DNA from: an uncultured Pelagibacteraceae bacterium
GTDB taxonomy: Bacteria > Pseudomonadota > Alphaproteobacteria > Pelagibacterales > Pelagibacteraceae
Length of the DNA: 64,000 nt
NCBI GenBank assembly: GCA_902599805.1
Contig: CACKGP010000002.1
Coordinates: 79,570-143,569 of the forward strand
Reading direction: 5' to 3'
Positions 43,852 to 53,432 of this stretch are shown here, piece after piece. The notes under the pieces are model-generated. The model was given only the letters and a program-made list of their open reading frames with translations. It did not search any database and was not told where the DNA came from. Each line of letters begins with the position of its first letter. Positions within the stretch are counted from its first letter, which is position 1. The translations under genes were made by a program, and so were the position numbers.

Positions 43852-46230
43852 ATGACATCAGAGTCTAAAAAACCATTATTACCTCTTAGAGATATTGTTA
43901 TATTTCCATCTATAGTCGTACCGTTATTTGTTGGAAGAAAGAAATCTATAAAAGCTTTAGAGGAGGTCATGAAATCAGATAAATCGGTAGTTTTGGTTAC
44001 TCAAAAAAATTCAGAAGTAGATGACCCAGGTGAAAAAGATATTTATTCATACGGTTGTTTAAGCAAAGTTTTACAATTGCTCAAATTACCAGATGGTACA
44101 GTAAAAGTTTTAGTTGAAGGTCTAGCAAGAGTAAAAATTTTAGAGATACAGGATGATGTCAAAAAATATCTTAGCTGTAAAACCCAAATTATAGAGGCAG
44201 ATAAAGAGAACGAGGAACATAAAGCTTTTGCCTCAAACTTAATTAAAAAGTTCGAAAAACTATCTAGCTTAAATAAAAAAGATGTTTCTGATTTCACGAA
44301 AGGACTTAAATCTTTAAAAAACGCTAATCAGCTTGCAGACAATATTTGTTCAAATTTAAACATTCAAATCTTTGAAAAACAGGCTCTTCTTGAAATGAAT
44401 GATCTTAAAAAGAGACTTGAGAAAATATATGAATTAATTGAAAAAGAGACAAGTGTGATCAGTATGGAAAAAAGAATTAGAGGAAGAGTTAAAAACCAAA
44501 TGGAGAAAACTCAGAGAGAATACTATTTAAATGAACAACTAAAAGCTATTCAAAAAGAACTTGGTGAAATTGAAGACGGTAAAGATGAAATATCAAATTT
44601 AACTAAGGCAATAGCTAAAGCTAAAATGCCTAAAGAAGCACAAAACAAATGTATGGCCGAACTTAAAAAATTAAAAGGAATGAGTCCGATGTCAGCTGAG
44701 GCAACCGTTGTAAGAAACTATCTTGACTGGATGATTGATTTGCCATGGGGCAACAAGAGTAAAATTATTTCTGATTTAAATTCAGCTCAAAAGGTTTTAG
44801 ATCAGGATCACTATGGATTGGCTAAAGTTAAGGAGAGAATTATTGAGTATTTAGCTGTCCAAAAAAGAATAGAAAAACTCAAAGGACCAATACTGTGTTT
44901 AGTTGGGCCTCCAGGTGTAGGAAAAACTTCACTTGGTAAATCAATTGCTAAAGCTACAGGAAGAAAATTTGTAAGAATTTCTTTAGGTGGTATTAGAGAT
45001 GAGGCTGAAATAAGAGGTCATAGAAGAACTTATATAGGGTCATTACCAGGAAAAATTATTCAAATGATGAAAAAAGCTGGAACTAGTAATCCACTTTTTT
45101 TACTAGATGAAATTGATAAAGTTGGTAGTGATTACAGAGGCGACCCATCTTCAGCGCTACTAGAAGCATTGGATCCTGAACAAAATAAAACTTTTAATGA
45201 TCACTATTTAGAAGTTGATTATGATTTATCGGACGTGCTTTTTGTCACCACTGCAAATACATTAAATATTTTGCCTCCACTTCTTGATAGAATGGAAATT
45301 ATAAGACTTCCTGGTTACACAGAGGATGAAAAAATTAATATTTCTCAGAAATTTTTAATACCTAAACAGAGTGAAGACAACGGGCTTAAGAAAGATGAGT
45401 GGGAAATAAGTGAGGACGTTAATAAAAAAATTATAAGAGACTATACTAGAGAGTCTGGTGTAAGAAATTTGGAGAGAGAGATCTCTAAGATAGCAAGAAA
45501 AATGGTAAAAAAAATTGACTCTAAAGAAAAAGTTAATAAGAAAATATCTGAAACAGATCTAAGTTCTTTCTTAGGTATTCAAAAGTTTAATTTTGGTGAA
45601 ATTGAAAAAGAGAATAAAATTGGTGTAGCAACTGGTCTTGCATGGACTGAAGTAGGAGGAGAGATTTTAAAAATTGAAGCGGTAAATATGCCAGGAAAAG
45701 GAAAGATGCAGATAACAGGCAAACTTGGTGAAGTAATGCAAGAGTCTGTAAAAGCAGCAAAATCATATGTTAGATCCAAATCTTTGGAGTACGGTATTAT
45801 CCCGCCATTTTTTGAGAAAAAAGACTTTCATATTCATGTTCCAGAGGGAGCTACACCAAAAGATGGACCTTCAGCTGGTATTGCCATTACCACAGCAATT
45901 ATATCCTCTATAACAGGAGTGCCCGTAAGCAAAGATGTAGCGATGACAGGTGAAGTTACGCTAAGAGGAAATGTTTTACAAATTGGAGGATTAAAAGAAA
46001 AATTATTAGCTGCACACAGAGCAGGAATTAAAACTGTCTTGATACCAAATGAAAACAAAAAAGATCTAACTGAAATACCAGAGATTATTAAAAAAAGTAT
46101 AAATATAATACCAGTGAGCACTGTAGATGAAGTATTGAAACATGCTCTAACAAAAACTCTAAAGCCTGTTAAATGGGCAGAAATTGATCAAGCTTCTGCA
46201 AAAAAAGACGAAGTCACAAGTAGACACTAA
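43852..46230 (+). CDS. lon: ATP-dependent protease Lon
   Basis: A 792-aa LonA protease degrading damaged and regulatory proteins. The N-terminal LAN domain begins LLPLRDIVIFPSIVVPLFVGR. A coiled-coil holds QREYYLNEQLKAIQKELG. The AAA module has Walker A VGPPGVGKTSLGKS near residue 350 and LFLLDEIDKVG. The protease domain has the catalytic serine in DGPSAGIAITTA near residue 675 and lysine in LKEKLLAAHRAG near residue 717. Third of the clpP-clpX-lon proteolysis block. Confidence 0.97.
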   Translation: MTSESKKPLLPLRDIVIFPSIVVPLFVGRKKSIKALEEVMKSDKSVVLVTQKNSEVDDPGEKDIYSYGCLSKVLQLLKLPDGTVKVLVEGLARVKILEIQDDVKKYLSCKTQIIEADKENEEHKAFASNLIKKFEKLSSLNKKDVSDFTKGLKSLKNANQLADNICSNLNIQIFEKQALLEMNDLKKRLEKIYELIEKETSVISMEKRIRGRVKNQMEKTQREYYLNEQLKAIQKELGEIEDGKDEISNLTKAIAKAKMPKEAQNKCMAELKKLKGMSPMSAEATVVRNYLDWMIDLPWGNKSKIISDLNSAQKVLDQDHYGLAKVKERIIEYLAVQKRIEKLKGPILCLVGPPGVGKTSLGKSIAKATGRKFVRISLGGIRDEAEIRGHRRTYIGSLPGKIIQMMKKAGTSNPLFLLDEIDKVGSDYRGDPSSALLEALDPEQNKTFNDHYLEVDYDLSDVLFVTTANTLNILPPLLDRMEIIRLPGYTEDEKINISQKFLIPKQSEDNGLKKDEWEISEDVNKKIIRDYTRESGVRNLEREISKIARKMVKKIDSKEKVNKKISETDLSSFLGIQKFNFGEIEKENKIGVATGLAWTEVGGEILKIEAVNMPGKGKMQITGKLGEVMQESVKAAKSYVRSKSLEYGIIPPFFEKKDFHIHVPEGATPKDGPSAGIAITTAIISSITGVPVSKDVAMTGEVTLRGNVLQIGGLKEKLLAAHRAGIKTVLIPNENKKDLTEIPEIIKKSINIIPVSTVDEVLKHALTKTLKPVKWAEIDQASAKKDEVTSRH

Positions 46231-46280
46231 CCTTTAAATATCAATCAATTTAATATAATTATTATCTTATTATTTATCTT

Positions 46281-48827
46281 ATGAAAAAGAAGATAGTTAT
46301 AATAGGAGCACTAGGTTACATAGGAACAGAGCTTTGTAAAATCTACTCTGGTGAGAGTTGGCATAATTCCGTAATAGCAATAGACAGTCGTTTTATATCT
46401 GAAAGGGTTTCACAACTTAGAAAATGGAATATGGAATTTAATCAAGGTGGTTTGCTTGATAAAAATTTTATAAAGGAAAATCTTAAAGACGCAGACATTG
46501 TTTATCATTTAGCAGGAATTACAGACGTTGCTTATGTAAAAAAAGACTCAAATAAAGAACAAGATGAAAAAATTAAAACAATAGCCATTGAGGGAACAAG
46601 AAATGTAATAAATTCAATTAATAGTAAATGTAAACTTATTTTTCCCTCAACACATGTCATTTATGAAGGATTAAAAAATACTAAAGAGAATATCCATGAG
46701 AATGAAAAACCATGCCCAATTCTTGCTTATTCTTCGAGCAAAGTTCAAAATGAAAACGAAATAAAATCTTCAAATAAAAACTATGTAATACTAAGACTCG
46801 GTTCTGTTTATGGATACTCAACCGACACAATGAGAATAAATATAATGCCAAATTTATTTTCTAAAATTGCTTCTCAAAATGGTACTATAAACTTATTTTC
46901 TGGAGGCAAACAAATTAAGAGCCTTGTTCCCTTAATTGATGTGGCTAGGTGTATGAAGTTTATGGCAGAAAATCCTAGGCTGAATAGGGAAACTTTTAAT
47001 TTAACAAAGGAATCTATAACCGTGAGGGAAGTTGCTGAGATTTGTAAAAAAATTAATCCAAAATTATCAATCAAAGTCACTAACGATGAAACACCAAATT
47101 TAGGATACACGCTCTCAAATAAAAAATTAATGCAAACCGGTTTTAAGTTTCTTTATAATTTAGAAGATTCAATTAAAGAAATGATTACAAAATGGTCGAA
47201 ACAACATTTAAATGAAAATCTTGAATTTATTAAGAGAGGTGAGAAAGAATTTATAGACAAAAGAGGCAAAATAAGTAATTTTGAACTTCCTGAACCTGTA
47301 AATTTAATTGGCTATATTGAGTCTAAAAAAGGAACAGTAAGAGCAAATCATTTTCACCCCATACAAGAACAAAAAGTGTTACTAGTTAAAGGTCAATTTA
47401 TAAGCGTATATCAAGATTTATTAAAAAAAGATTCTATTAAAGTTACCCATGTTGTTAATGCAGGTGACCTAATCGTTACTAAACCTAACGTTGCACACAC
47501 TATGGTATTTACCGAAGATTCTGTTTTTCTCAATTTGGTTAGGGGAGAGAGAGAGCACAAAAATTATGGAATTACCCATACAATTAAACATACCTTAGTT
47601 GAGGAAGATCATAGAAAAATGCTTTTAGAGAATTATAAGTTAGAGTGTCGTTGTTGTAGAAGTAAAAAATTAAAAAGAGTTGTTTCTTTAGGCTATCAAC
47701 CTTTGGCAAATAATCTTTTAAATAAAAGGGACTCTAATTGTGAGCTATTTCCTCTAGAGGTAAATGTTTGTGAAAATTGTTTTAACTGTCAACTTTCAAT
47801 TGTTGTTAATCCAAAAAAGATGTTTACTAATTACCTGTATTTATCCTCAACATCAAAATCATTTGTAAAACATTTTGAAACTGCTGCTGAGAAATATATT
47901 AAAGAACTTAAGCTTTCTAACAAAAATTCATATATTATTGATGTAGGAAGCAATGATGGAGTTGCCTTAAAACCATTTAAAGATAGAAAATACAAAAATA
48001 TTTTGGGTATAGAACCAGCTAAAAATTTAGCAAAACTAGCTAATAAAAATAAAATAAAGACTTTTAATGGTTTTTTAGAAACAAAAAATTTAAGTAAAAT
48101 TAAGAAAAATGCAGATTTAATTCTGGCTTCAAACGTATTTGCTCATTCCGATAAACTTAAAGAAATGGCAAGTTGTATGTTTAAACTTCTTGGCAAAAAG
48201 GGAGTAATAATAATAGAGGTCCAATATTTGCTAAACACTATTAAAGACTTAACTTTTGATAATATATACCATGAACATTATAATTATTGGTCTTTAACAT
48301 CACTGAAAAATTTCTTCGAAAATTTTGATGCAACAATTTATAAAGCAGAAAAAATAGATACACATGGAGGTTCAATTAGAATTTTCATTAAAAAAGGGAA
48401 AAATCATAAACCAGATAAAAGCATAATTAATTTATTAAAAGAAGAAGAAAATGCTGGACTTAAAAAATATAAAACATATGAAGATTTTGGAAAAAAGGTT
48501 GAAGTTATAAGAGAGAATGTAAAAAAGAATATAAGCAACCTTAAATCGAATGGTAAAAAATTAATAGGTTACGGATCACCTGCAAAAGCTACTACTGCTT
48601 TAAATTACTTTGGAATATCTAAAGAAATAGATTTTATTGTTGAAGACAACAAACTTAAACAAGGTAAATTTGTACCTGGAGTTAAAATACCAATTAATAG
48701 TAAGAAGAAAGTTATTGGTAAAGACAATAATATGTTGGTTTTGGCATGGAATTTCTTTAAAGATATAAAAAAAAATAATAAAGATCTCTCAAATAATTTT
48801 ATTAATATAAAAGACTTAGAAAATTAA
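46281..48827 (+). CDS. three-domain sugar enzyme: SDR epimerase/dehydratase, cupin, and C-methyltransferase fused
   Basis: An 848-aa soluble protein. Residues 1-~310 are an extended SDR sugar epimerase/dehydratase: IIGALGYIGTE near residue 7, HLAGITD, and the catalytic Y150xxxK154 in AYSSSKV. Residues ~335-440 form a cupin with metal histidines in NHFHPIQEQKV (357, 359) and VAHTMVF (406), resembling WxcM/FdtA-type sugar isomerases. Residues ~455-848 are a sugar C-methyltransferase: zinc cysteines in CRCC (456-459) and CENCFNC (497-503), SAM motif DVGSNDG (554-560), YHEHYNYWSL, and GYGSPAKATTALNY. It probably makes a branched or methylated nucleotide sugar for surface glycan. No other sugar genes are adjacent. 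Confidence 0.85.
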   Translation: MKKKIVIIGALGYIGTELCKIYSGESWHNSVIAIDSRFISERVSQLRKWNMEFNQGGLLDKNFIKENLKDADIVYHLAGITDVAYVKKDSNKEQDEKIKTIAIEGTRNVINSINSKCKLIFPSTHVIYEGLKNTKENIHENEKPCPILAYSSSKVQNENEIKSSNKNYVILRLGSVYGYSTDTMRINIMPNLFSKIASQNGTINLFSGGKQIKSLVPLIDVARCMKFMAENPRLNRETFNLTKESITVREVAEICKKINPKLSIKVTNDETPNLGYTLSNKKLMQTGFKFLYNLEDSIKEMITKWSKQHLNENLEFIKRGEKEFIDKRGKISNFELPEPVNLIGYIESKKGTVRANHFHPIQEQKVLLVKGQFISVYQDLLKKDSIKVTHVVNAGDLIVTKPNVAHTMVFTEDSVFLNLVRGEREHKNYGITHTIKHTLVEEDHRKMLLENYKLECRCCRSKKLKRVVSLGYQPLANNLLNKRDSNCELFPLEVNVCENCFNCQLSIVVNPKKMFTNYLYLSSTSKSFVKHFETAAEKYIKELKLSNKNSYIIDVGSNDGVALKPFKDRKYKNILGIEPAKNLAKLANKNKIKTFNGFLETKNLSKIKKNADLILASNVFAHSDKLKEMASCMFKLLGKKGVIIIEVQYLLNTIKDLTFDNIYHEHYNYWSLTSLKNFFENFDATIYKAEKIDTHGGSIRIFIKKGKNHKPDKSIINLLKEEENAGLKKYKTYEDFGKKVEVIRENVKKNISNLKSNGKKLIGYGSPAKATTALNYFGISKEIDFIVEDNKLKQGKFVPGVKIPINSKKKVIGKDNNMLVLAWNFFKDIKKNNKDLSNNFINIKDLEN

Positions 48828-48828
48828 T

Positions 48829-49029
48829 TTATTTTTTTAAGTATTCTTCAGCTTGTGCTATAATATTTTCAGTTGTTTTTGGAATTTCATCCAATTTCAC
48901 ACTATTATCTTTAATTTCATCAACCAGTCTTAATACAGTTTCTTTTTTTTTCTCTATCATTTTATCTTTTTGGTTTAAAATAATATTTACTGCATCTAAA
49001 ATTTCATTTATTTTGTATCTATTTTTCAT
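48829..49029 (-). CDS. 66-aa coiled-coil protein, unknown function
   Basis: A 66-aa all-helical, charged protein (KINEILDAVNIILNQKDKMI, then EIPKTTENIIAQAEEYLKK) with no signal or membrane segment. No family is recognised. Its start overlaps the end of the acetoacetyl-CoA synthetase gene by 11 bp, so it is translated from the same mRNA. It is convergent with the three-domain sugar enzyme, with one base between stops. Confidence 0.6.
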   Translation of the reverse strand: MKNRYKINEILDAVNIILNQKDKMIEKKKETVLRLVDEIKDNSVKLDEIPKTTENIIAQAEEYLKK

Positions 49030-50986
49030 TTAATTTTTTATTTTCATAAAGTTTTTTAAAGAAAAGTAAACTATTTGGATTGGCCAAAGCTTGTAAATTA
49101 TCAATCTTTTCACCATGAATAGCTTTTTTTACCGATAGTTCAACAATTTTTCCACTTTTTGTTCTTGGAATATCAGGGACTTGTATAATTTTATAAGGTA
49201 CATGCTTTGGTGAGCAATTTCTTTTGATTTTATCTTTTATTAATAAAATATTTTTTTCGTCTAATTTTTTATTATTTTTCAATAATACAAAAAGTATTAT
49301 TTTTACATCATCTTTGGAATTTTCACCTACTACTAAACTTTCACGAATAAAATCAATATTTTCTACTTGTCTATATATTTCTGCTGTCCCAATCCTTACA
49401 CCACCAGGATTTAAAGTTGCATCCGATCTTCCCAATATTATAAAACCATTATTTTTTGTTCGTTGTATAAAGTCTCCATGGTGCCAAATATTATTATATT
49501 TAGAAAAATAAGCTTTTTTAAATTTTTTATCATTTTTATCATTCCAAAACATAATTGGCATTGTGGGAAAAGGTTTTTTAATGACTAATTCACCTTTTTT
49601 GTTTCCAGATACCTTTTTTCCATTTTCATTATAAATATCAACATCTATACCAAGACTCTCTCCCTGAATCTCTCCAGCGTAAACTTTTGAAAATAAATTA
49701 CCTAAAACCAAACAACCAACAACATCAGTTCCACCACTTATAGATGCAAGATGAACATTTTTTTTAATGTTTTTGTAAACAAACTCAAAACTTTCTTTAA
49801 CTAGAGGTGATCCTGTAGAAGCGATAGTATTTAAATTAGGTAATTTCTGGTTTTTAAAATTAAGTTTTTCTTTTTTAAGAAAATCGATATACTTTGCACT
49901 AACTCCAAATAAATTTATCTTCTCTTTCGCACAAAATTTAATCAAAATATCTTTTGTTGGATAGGTTGGGGACCCATCATATAAATATATACTCGCTCCT
50001 ATTGATAAAGCGCCGACTAACCAATTCCACATCATCCACCCAGTAGTTGTGTAATAAAATACTCTGTCATTACTTTTAACATTACAGTGCAAAGAAAATT
50101 CTTTGTTATGTTCAATTAAAACATTTCCTGCTCCGTGTGTTATACATTTTGGAACACCAGTGGTGCCGCTCGAGTAAAGTATATAAAGTGGGTGGTTGAA
50201 TGGGAATTTCTTAAAACTTTTATCAATTTTTGATTTACCAAGAATTAAGTTAAAGTCTTTAAATCCCGAACCCAATTTACCATCAAATTTATTTCCATAT
50301 GGAAAAACAATAACTTCTTTGATTGACTTAATTTTTTTTAAAATCTCAGGTATTTTTTTTAAAATATTAATTTTTTTTCCATTATAAAAATAATAATCAC
50401 ATGTAATTAATACTTTTGGTTTTATTTGTGAAAATCGGTCTATTACACCATCTGAACCAAAATCTGGCGAACACGAAGACCATACATGTCCGTTCTTAGA
50501 AGATGCTAAAAAAGCAATTATACTCTCTATTGAGTTGGGAACATAAGCAGCGATTCTATCATTTTCTTGTATATTAATATTTTTTAAATAATAGGAGAAC
50601 TTACAAACTTTCACATAAAGTTCGCGCCATGAAATCTTTTTTTTTAAAGAACTTTCTGATAAAAAATTTATGGCAATCTCATTATTTCTTTTTTTTAATA
50701 AATTTTCTGCATAATTTAATTGAGATTTTGGAAAAAAAATATTTTTATAAAAAACTTTACTTTTTTTTAAAATTGACCCTTTTTTATCACCTTTTATTCT
50801 AGTGAAATCCCATACTTCCGACCAAAATTTTTCATTGTTTTTAATTGACCATTTCCAAAGATTTTTAAAGTTTGATTTATTTTTAATAAAACCTTTGCTT
50901 TCTAATTGATTGCAAAATTTATTTAATTGTGAATTCTTTTTTAAATCAACATTTGCTGACCATAATGCAGATTGTGATTTTTTCAT
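49019..50986 (-). CDS. acetoacetyl-CoA synthetase
   Basis: A 655-aa acyl-adenylate enzyme (ANL family) that activates acetoacetate to acetoacetyl-CoA. The N-terminal block LWSANVDLKKNSQLNKF and WKWSIKNNEKFW and the total length match acetoacetate-CoA ligase rather than acetyl-CoA synthetase. Motifs are LYSSGTTGVPKCITHG near residue 270, ATGSPLVKES-like STGSPLVKESF, ISGGTDVVGC, LGRSDATLNPGGVRIGTAEIY, and the acylation-lysine region PRTKSGKIVELSVKK near residue 615. It would let the cell use acetoacetate or related C4 compounds. Confidence 0.88.
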   Translation of the reverse strand: MKKSQSALWSANVDLKKNSQLNKFCNQLESKGFIKNKSNFKNLWKWSIKNNEKFWSEVWDFTRIKGDKKGSILKKSKVFYKNIFFPKSQLNYAENLLKKRNNEIAINFLSESSLKKKISWRELYVKVCKFSYYLKNINIQENDRIAAYVPNSIESIIAFLASSKNGHVWSSCSPDFGSDGVIDRFSQIKPKVLITCDYYFYNGKKINILKKIPEILKKIKSIKEVIVFPYGNKFDGKLGSGFKDFNLILGKSKIDKSFKKFPFNHPLYILYSSGTTGVPKCITHGAGNVLIEHNKEFSLHCNVKSNDRVFYYTTTGWMMWNWLVGALSIGASIYLYDGSPTYPTKDILIKFCAKEKINLFGVSAKYIDFLKKEKLNFKNQKLPNLNTIASTGSPLVKESFEFVYKNIKKNVHLASISGGTDVVGCLVLGNLFSKVYAGEIQGESLGIDVDIYNENGKKVSGNKKGELVIKKPFPTMPIMFWNDKNDKKFKKAYFSKYNNIWHHGDFIQRTKNNGFIILGRSDATLNPGGVRIGTAEIYRQVENIDFIRESLVVGENSKDDVKIILFVLLKNNKKLDEKNILLIKDKIKRNCSPKHVPYKIIQVPDIPRTKSGKIVELSVKKAIHGEKIDNLQALANPNSLLFFKKLYENKKLNEK

Positions 50987-50992
50987 TAATTT

Positions 50993-51541
50993 TTATCTGA
51001 TTAAGTCTAAAATAAAAATTTTTAAGTTATCGATGGTTTCAAAAAAGGTGTCGATATATGGTTCTAATGCTGGAAATTTTCTTGACAGTCTTGTTTTTTC
51101 AAAATTTAAAATACCTACTAGAAAAGTGAAACCAATTGAGTATGTAATGATATAGTTAAAAAAACCAAAACTTGGTTTTTCTCTTTTTTCATTCAATCTT
51201 GGGGATTTAGTTTTTTGTATTTTTTTAGTTCCAGTTTTTTTCTTGGAAATTCCTTTTTGTTCTGCATAATTTTTTACTGTAGATCCCCATTTCTGTTCCA
51301 TATACTCTTTTGAATAAGGAGCGGGTCCAGAAGCCTTTTTTTGAATTTTTCTTATTTTGTTAACTGGAGGCGATGATTTAATAGGAGCTGGATTTTTTAG
51401 CTTAACTACCTTCTGTTCTTTGACAGGGTATTGCATCCACTCATGTGAACATGAACTACACTGTACAGTTCTACCAGCTTTTGGAATGGCATTATCTGGC
51501 ACTTGAAACTTTTTGCTACAATTTGGACAACTAATTATCAT
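50993..51541 (-). CDS. zinc-ribbon (MJ0042-type) single-pass membrane protein
   Basis: A 182-aa protein. The N-terminal zinc ribbon has two CxxC pairs (ISCPNCSKKF and VQCSSCSHEW), then a basic, Pro/Lys-rich linker (residues ~40-120), and one membrane helix near residues 127-148 (FNYIITYSIGFTFLVGIL). This is the MJ0042-type zinc-finger layout common in alphaproteobacteria, where function is unknown. It lies 6 bp upstream of the acetoacetyl-CoA synthetase on the same strand. Confidence 0.8.
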   Translation of the reverse strand: MIISCPNCSKKFQVPDNAIPKAGRTVQCSSCSHEWMQYPVKEQKVVKLKNPAPIKSSPPVNKIRKIQKKASGPAPYSKEYMEQKWGSTVKNYAEQKGISKKKTGTKKIQKTKSPRLNEKREKPSFGFFNYIITYSIGFTFLVGILNFEKTRLSRKFPALEPYIDTFFETIDNLKIFILDLIR

Positions 51542-51634
51542 TTTAATTATCTTTCAATCGATACTATAGATTAACAAAAGTTTTAGGTTTTTACATTCCT
51601 AATTTTTTGTTGTATACCACGTGTTGTTTGACCA

Positions 51635-51710
51635 GGGCGGTTAGCTCAGTTGGTAGAGCATCTCGTTTACACCGAGAGGGTCATAGGTTCGAGTCCTTTA
51701 CCGCCCACCA
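51635..51710 (+). tRNA. tRNA-Val (anticodon TAC)
   Basis: 76 nt with encoded CCA. Acceptor GGGCGGT pairs with ACCGCCC. The D-arm is AGCTCAGTTGGTAGAGC. The anticodon stem TCTCG/CGAGA encloses TTTACAC, anticodon TAC. The T-loop is GTTCGAGTC. Confidence 0.97.
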
Positions 51711-51712
51711 GT

Positions 51713-51790
51713 GGGGGTGTAGCTCAGTTTGGTTAGAGCGCCTGCCTGTCACGCAGGAGGTCGCGGGTTCGAGTCCCGTCACTCCCGCCA
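51713..51790 (+). tRNA. tRNA-Asp (anticodon GTC)
   Basis: 78 nt with encoded CCA. Acceptor GGGGGTG pairs with CACTCCC (one G-T). Anticodon stem CCTGC/GCAGG with loop CTGTCAC, anticodon GTC. It begins 2 bp after tRNA-Val, so the two are one transcript. Confidence 0.97.
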
Positions 51791-51931
51791 CTTTAGGGTT
51801 GAGAATCGTTTTCAGTTTTAAAATAGTGTGAATATCTGTCCTCTATACAGTTTGAAAAAATACTATATATTAGGAATCACTTAGTATGAAAATCCTCAAG
51901 CTATTTGCATTGAGGTACATATTGGTGAAAC

Positions 51932-52300
51932 ATGATTACGAACTTTTTATCAGAATACCTATCTATAATAATATTTTTATTTATCTCATTACTGTTGAGC
52001 ATAGGTTTTATTGTAATAAATTATATCGCTTCTCCAAGAAATCCTGACCCAGAAAAACTATCTGCTTATGAGTGTGGTTTTGAAGCTTTCGATAATGCCA
52101 GAATAGAATTTGATGTGAGGTTTTATTTAGTTGCAATACTTTTCATAATATTTGATTTAGAAATTGCCTTTCTATTTCCTTGGGCAATATCACTTGGAAA
52201 TATCGGTTTATTAGGCTTTTACTCAATGATGGCATTTTTGTTTATTTTAACTATTGGTTTTATTTATGAGTGGAAAAAAGGAGCATTAGAATGGGAATAG
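51932..52300 (+). CDS. nuoA: NADH-quinone oxidoreductase subunit A
   Basis: A 122-aa membrane subunit of complex I with three helices. Marks are the loop [30 protein letters not shown] with the conserved cysteine and acidic residues in the quinone-site region, and a final WKKGALEWE. First gene of the nuo operon; the 141-bp gap after tRNA-Asp must hold the promoter. Its stop lies inside the start of nuoB. Confidence 0.96.
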   Translation: MITNFLSEYLSIIIFLFISLLLSIGFIVINYIASPRNPDPEKLSAYECGFEAFDNARIEFDVRFYLVAILFIIFDLEIAFLFPWAISLGNIGLLGFYSMMAFLFILTIGFIYEWKKGALEWE

Positions 52301-52824
52301 GGTTTTTTAATAAAGAAAAGGAAAAGCAAATCCCACAGGAGTTTAAACAAATCGCAAAGGATTTTAGCGAAAAAGGATTTGTAACAACTTCTTCAGAGAA
52401 TTTAATAAATTGGGCGAGAACAGGATCTCTTCACTGGATGACTTTTGGTTTAGCCTGTTGCGCAGTGGAAATGATGCAAACATCTATGCCTAGATATGAT
52501 CTTGAAAGATTTGGTGCGGCACCAAGAGCTTCACCAAGACAGTCTGACGTTATGATTGTTGCAGGAACATTAACAAACAAAATGGCAGCGCCACTTAGAA
52601 AAGTTTATGACCAAATGCCAGAACCAAGATACGTAATATCAATGGGCAGCTGTGCAAATGGCGGAGGGTATTATCATTATTCTTATTCTGTTGTAAGAGG
52701 TTGCGATAGAATTGTACCAGTCGATATTTATGTACCTGGATGTCCTCCATCGGCAGAGGCATTATTGTATGGAGTGCTTCAGCTTCAGAAAAAAATAAGA
52801 AGAGAAGGAACTCAAAATAGATAA
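52291..52824 (+). CDS. nuoB: NADH-quinone oxidoreductase subunit B
   Basis: A 177-aa peripheral subunit that carries the N2 [4Fe-4S] cluster. Ligands are in [25 protein letters not shown] and [14 protein letters not shown] use the ATG at 52291 ([10 protein letters not shown]), which overlaps the nuoA stop by 10 bp; an earlier ATG at 52270 would lie further inside nuoA and adds seven non-conserved residues. Confidence 0.97.
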   Translation: MGIGFFNKEKEKQIPQEFKQIAKDFSEKGFVTTSSENLINWARTGSLHWMTFGLACCAVEMMQTSMPRYDLERFGAAPRASPRQSDVMIVAGTLTNKMAAPLRKVYDQMPEPRYVISMGSCANGGGYYHYSYSVVRGCDRIVPVDIYVPGCPPSAEALLYGVLQLQKKIRREGTQNR

Positions 52825-52829
52825 TTCAA

Positions 52830-53432
52830 ATGAATCTTACTGACCTTAATAAACTGATAAATTCAGAGTTAACAACTAAAATAAAAAATACTAACATTGA
52901 AAATAATGAACTATCAATTGATGTTAAGGTTGAGAATTTATACCAAGTGATTTTATTTTTAAAAACAGATGAAAAATGTAAGTTTAAACAACTTATAGAT
53001 ATTGTAGCAGCGGATTACCCAGATGAAGAATATAGATTTGAAATTTGTTATTTGTTTTTAAGTCACGAAAATAATTTAAGAATAAAAATTATTATAAATT
53101 TTAACCTAGATGAAAAAATTCCATCAATAACCAAACTTTATCCTTCTGCAAATTGGATGGAAAGAGAAGTTTTTGACATGTATGGAATAAAATTTAAAAA
53201 TCATCCAGATTTAAGAAGAATACTAACAGACTATGGATTTGATGGTCATCCACTCAGAAAAGATTTTCCACTAACAGGTTTTAACGAGGTTAGGTACAGC
53301 GAGAAAGATAAAAAAGTAATATATGAGAAAGTTAAATTAGAACAAGATTATAGAAAATTTGATTTTGATAGCCCTTGGGAAGGTACAAAATACATCGATG
53401 AAATTAAAAACAAAGGAAAACAAGATGGCTAA
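52830..53432 (+). CDS. nuoC: NADH-quinone oxidoreductase subunit C
   Basis: A 200-aa 30-kDa subunit of the peripheral arm. It has the signature [19 protein letters not shown] near residue 105 and then [26 protein letters not shown]. It is separate from NuoD, as in alphaproteobacteria, not fused as in E. coli. It starts 5 bp after nuoB and overlaps nuoD by 8 bp. Confidence 0.96.
   Translation: MNLTDLNKLINSELTTKIKNTNIENNELSIDVKVENLYQVILFLKTDEKCKFKQLIDIVAADYPDEEYRFEICYLFLSHENNLRIKIIINFNLDEKIPSITKLYPSANWMEREVFDMYGIKFKNHPDLRRILTDYGFDGHPLRKDFPLTGFNEVRYSEKDKKVIYEKVKLEQDYRKFDFDSPWEGTKYIDEIKNKGKQDG

Noticed and set aside
51607-51831. Frame reading through tRNA-Val and tRNA-Asp on the plus strand
   Set aside because: It is the translation of two tRNA genes (a well-known artefact) and has no coding support.
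51886-52050. Frame starting MKILKLF across the nuoA start
   Set aside because: It overlaps the clearly conserved nuoA in another frame and shows no family pattern.
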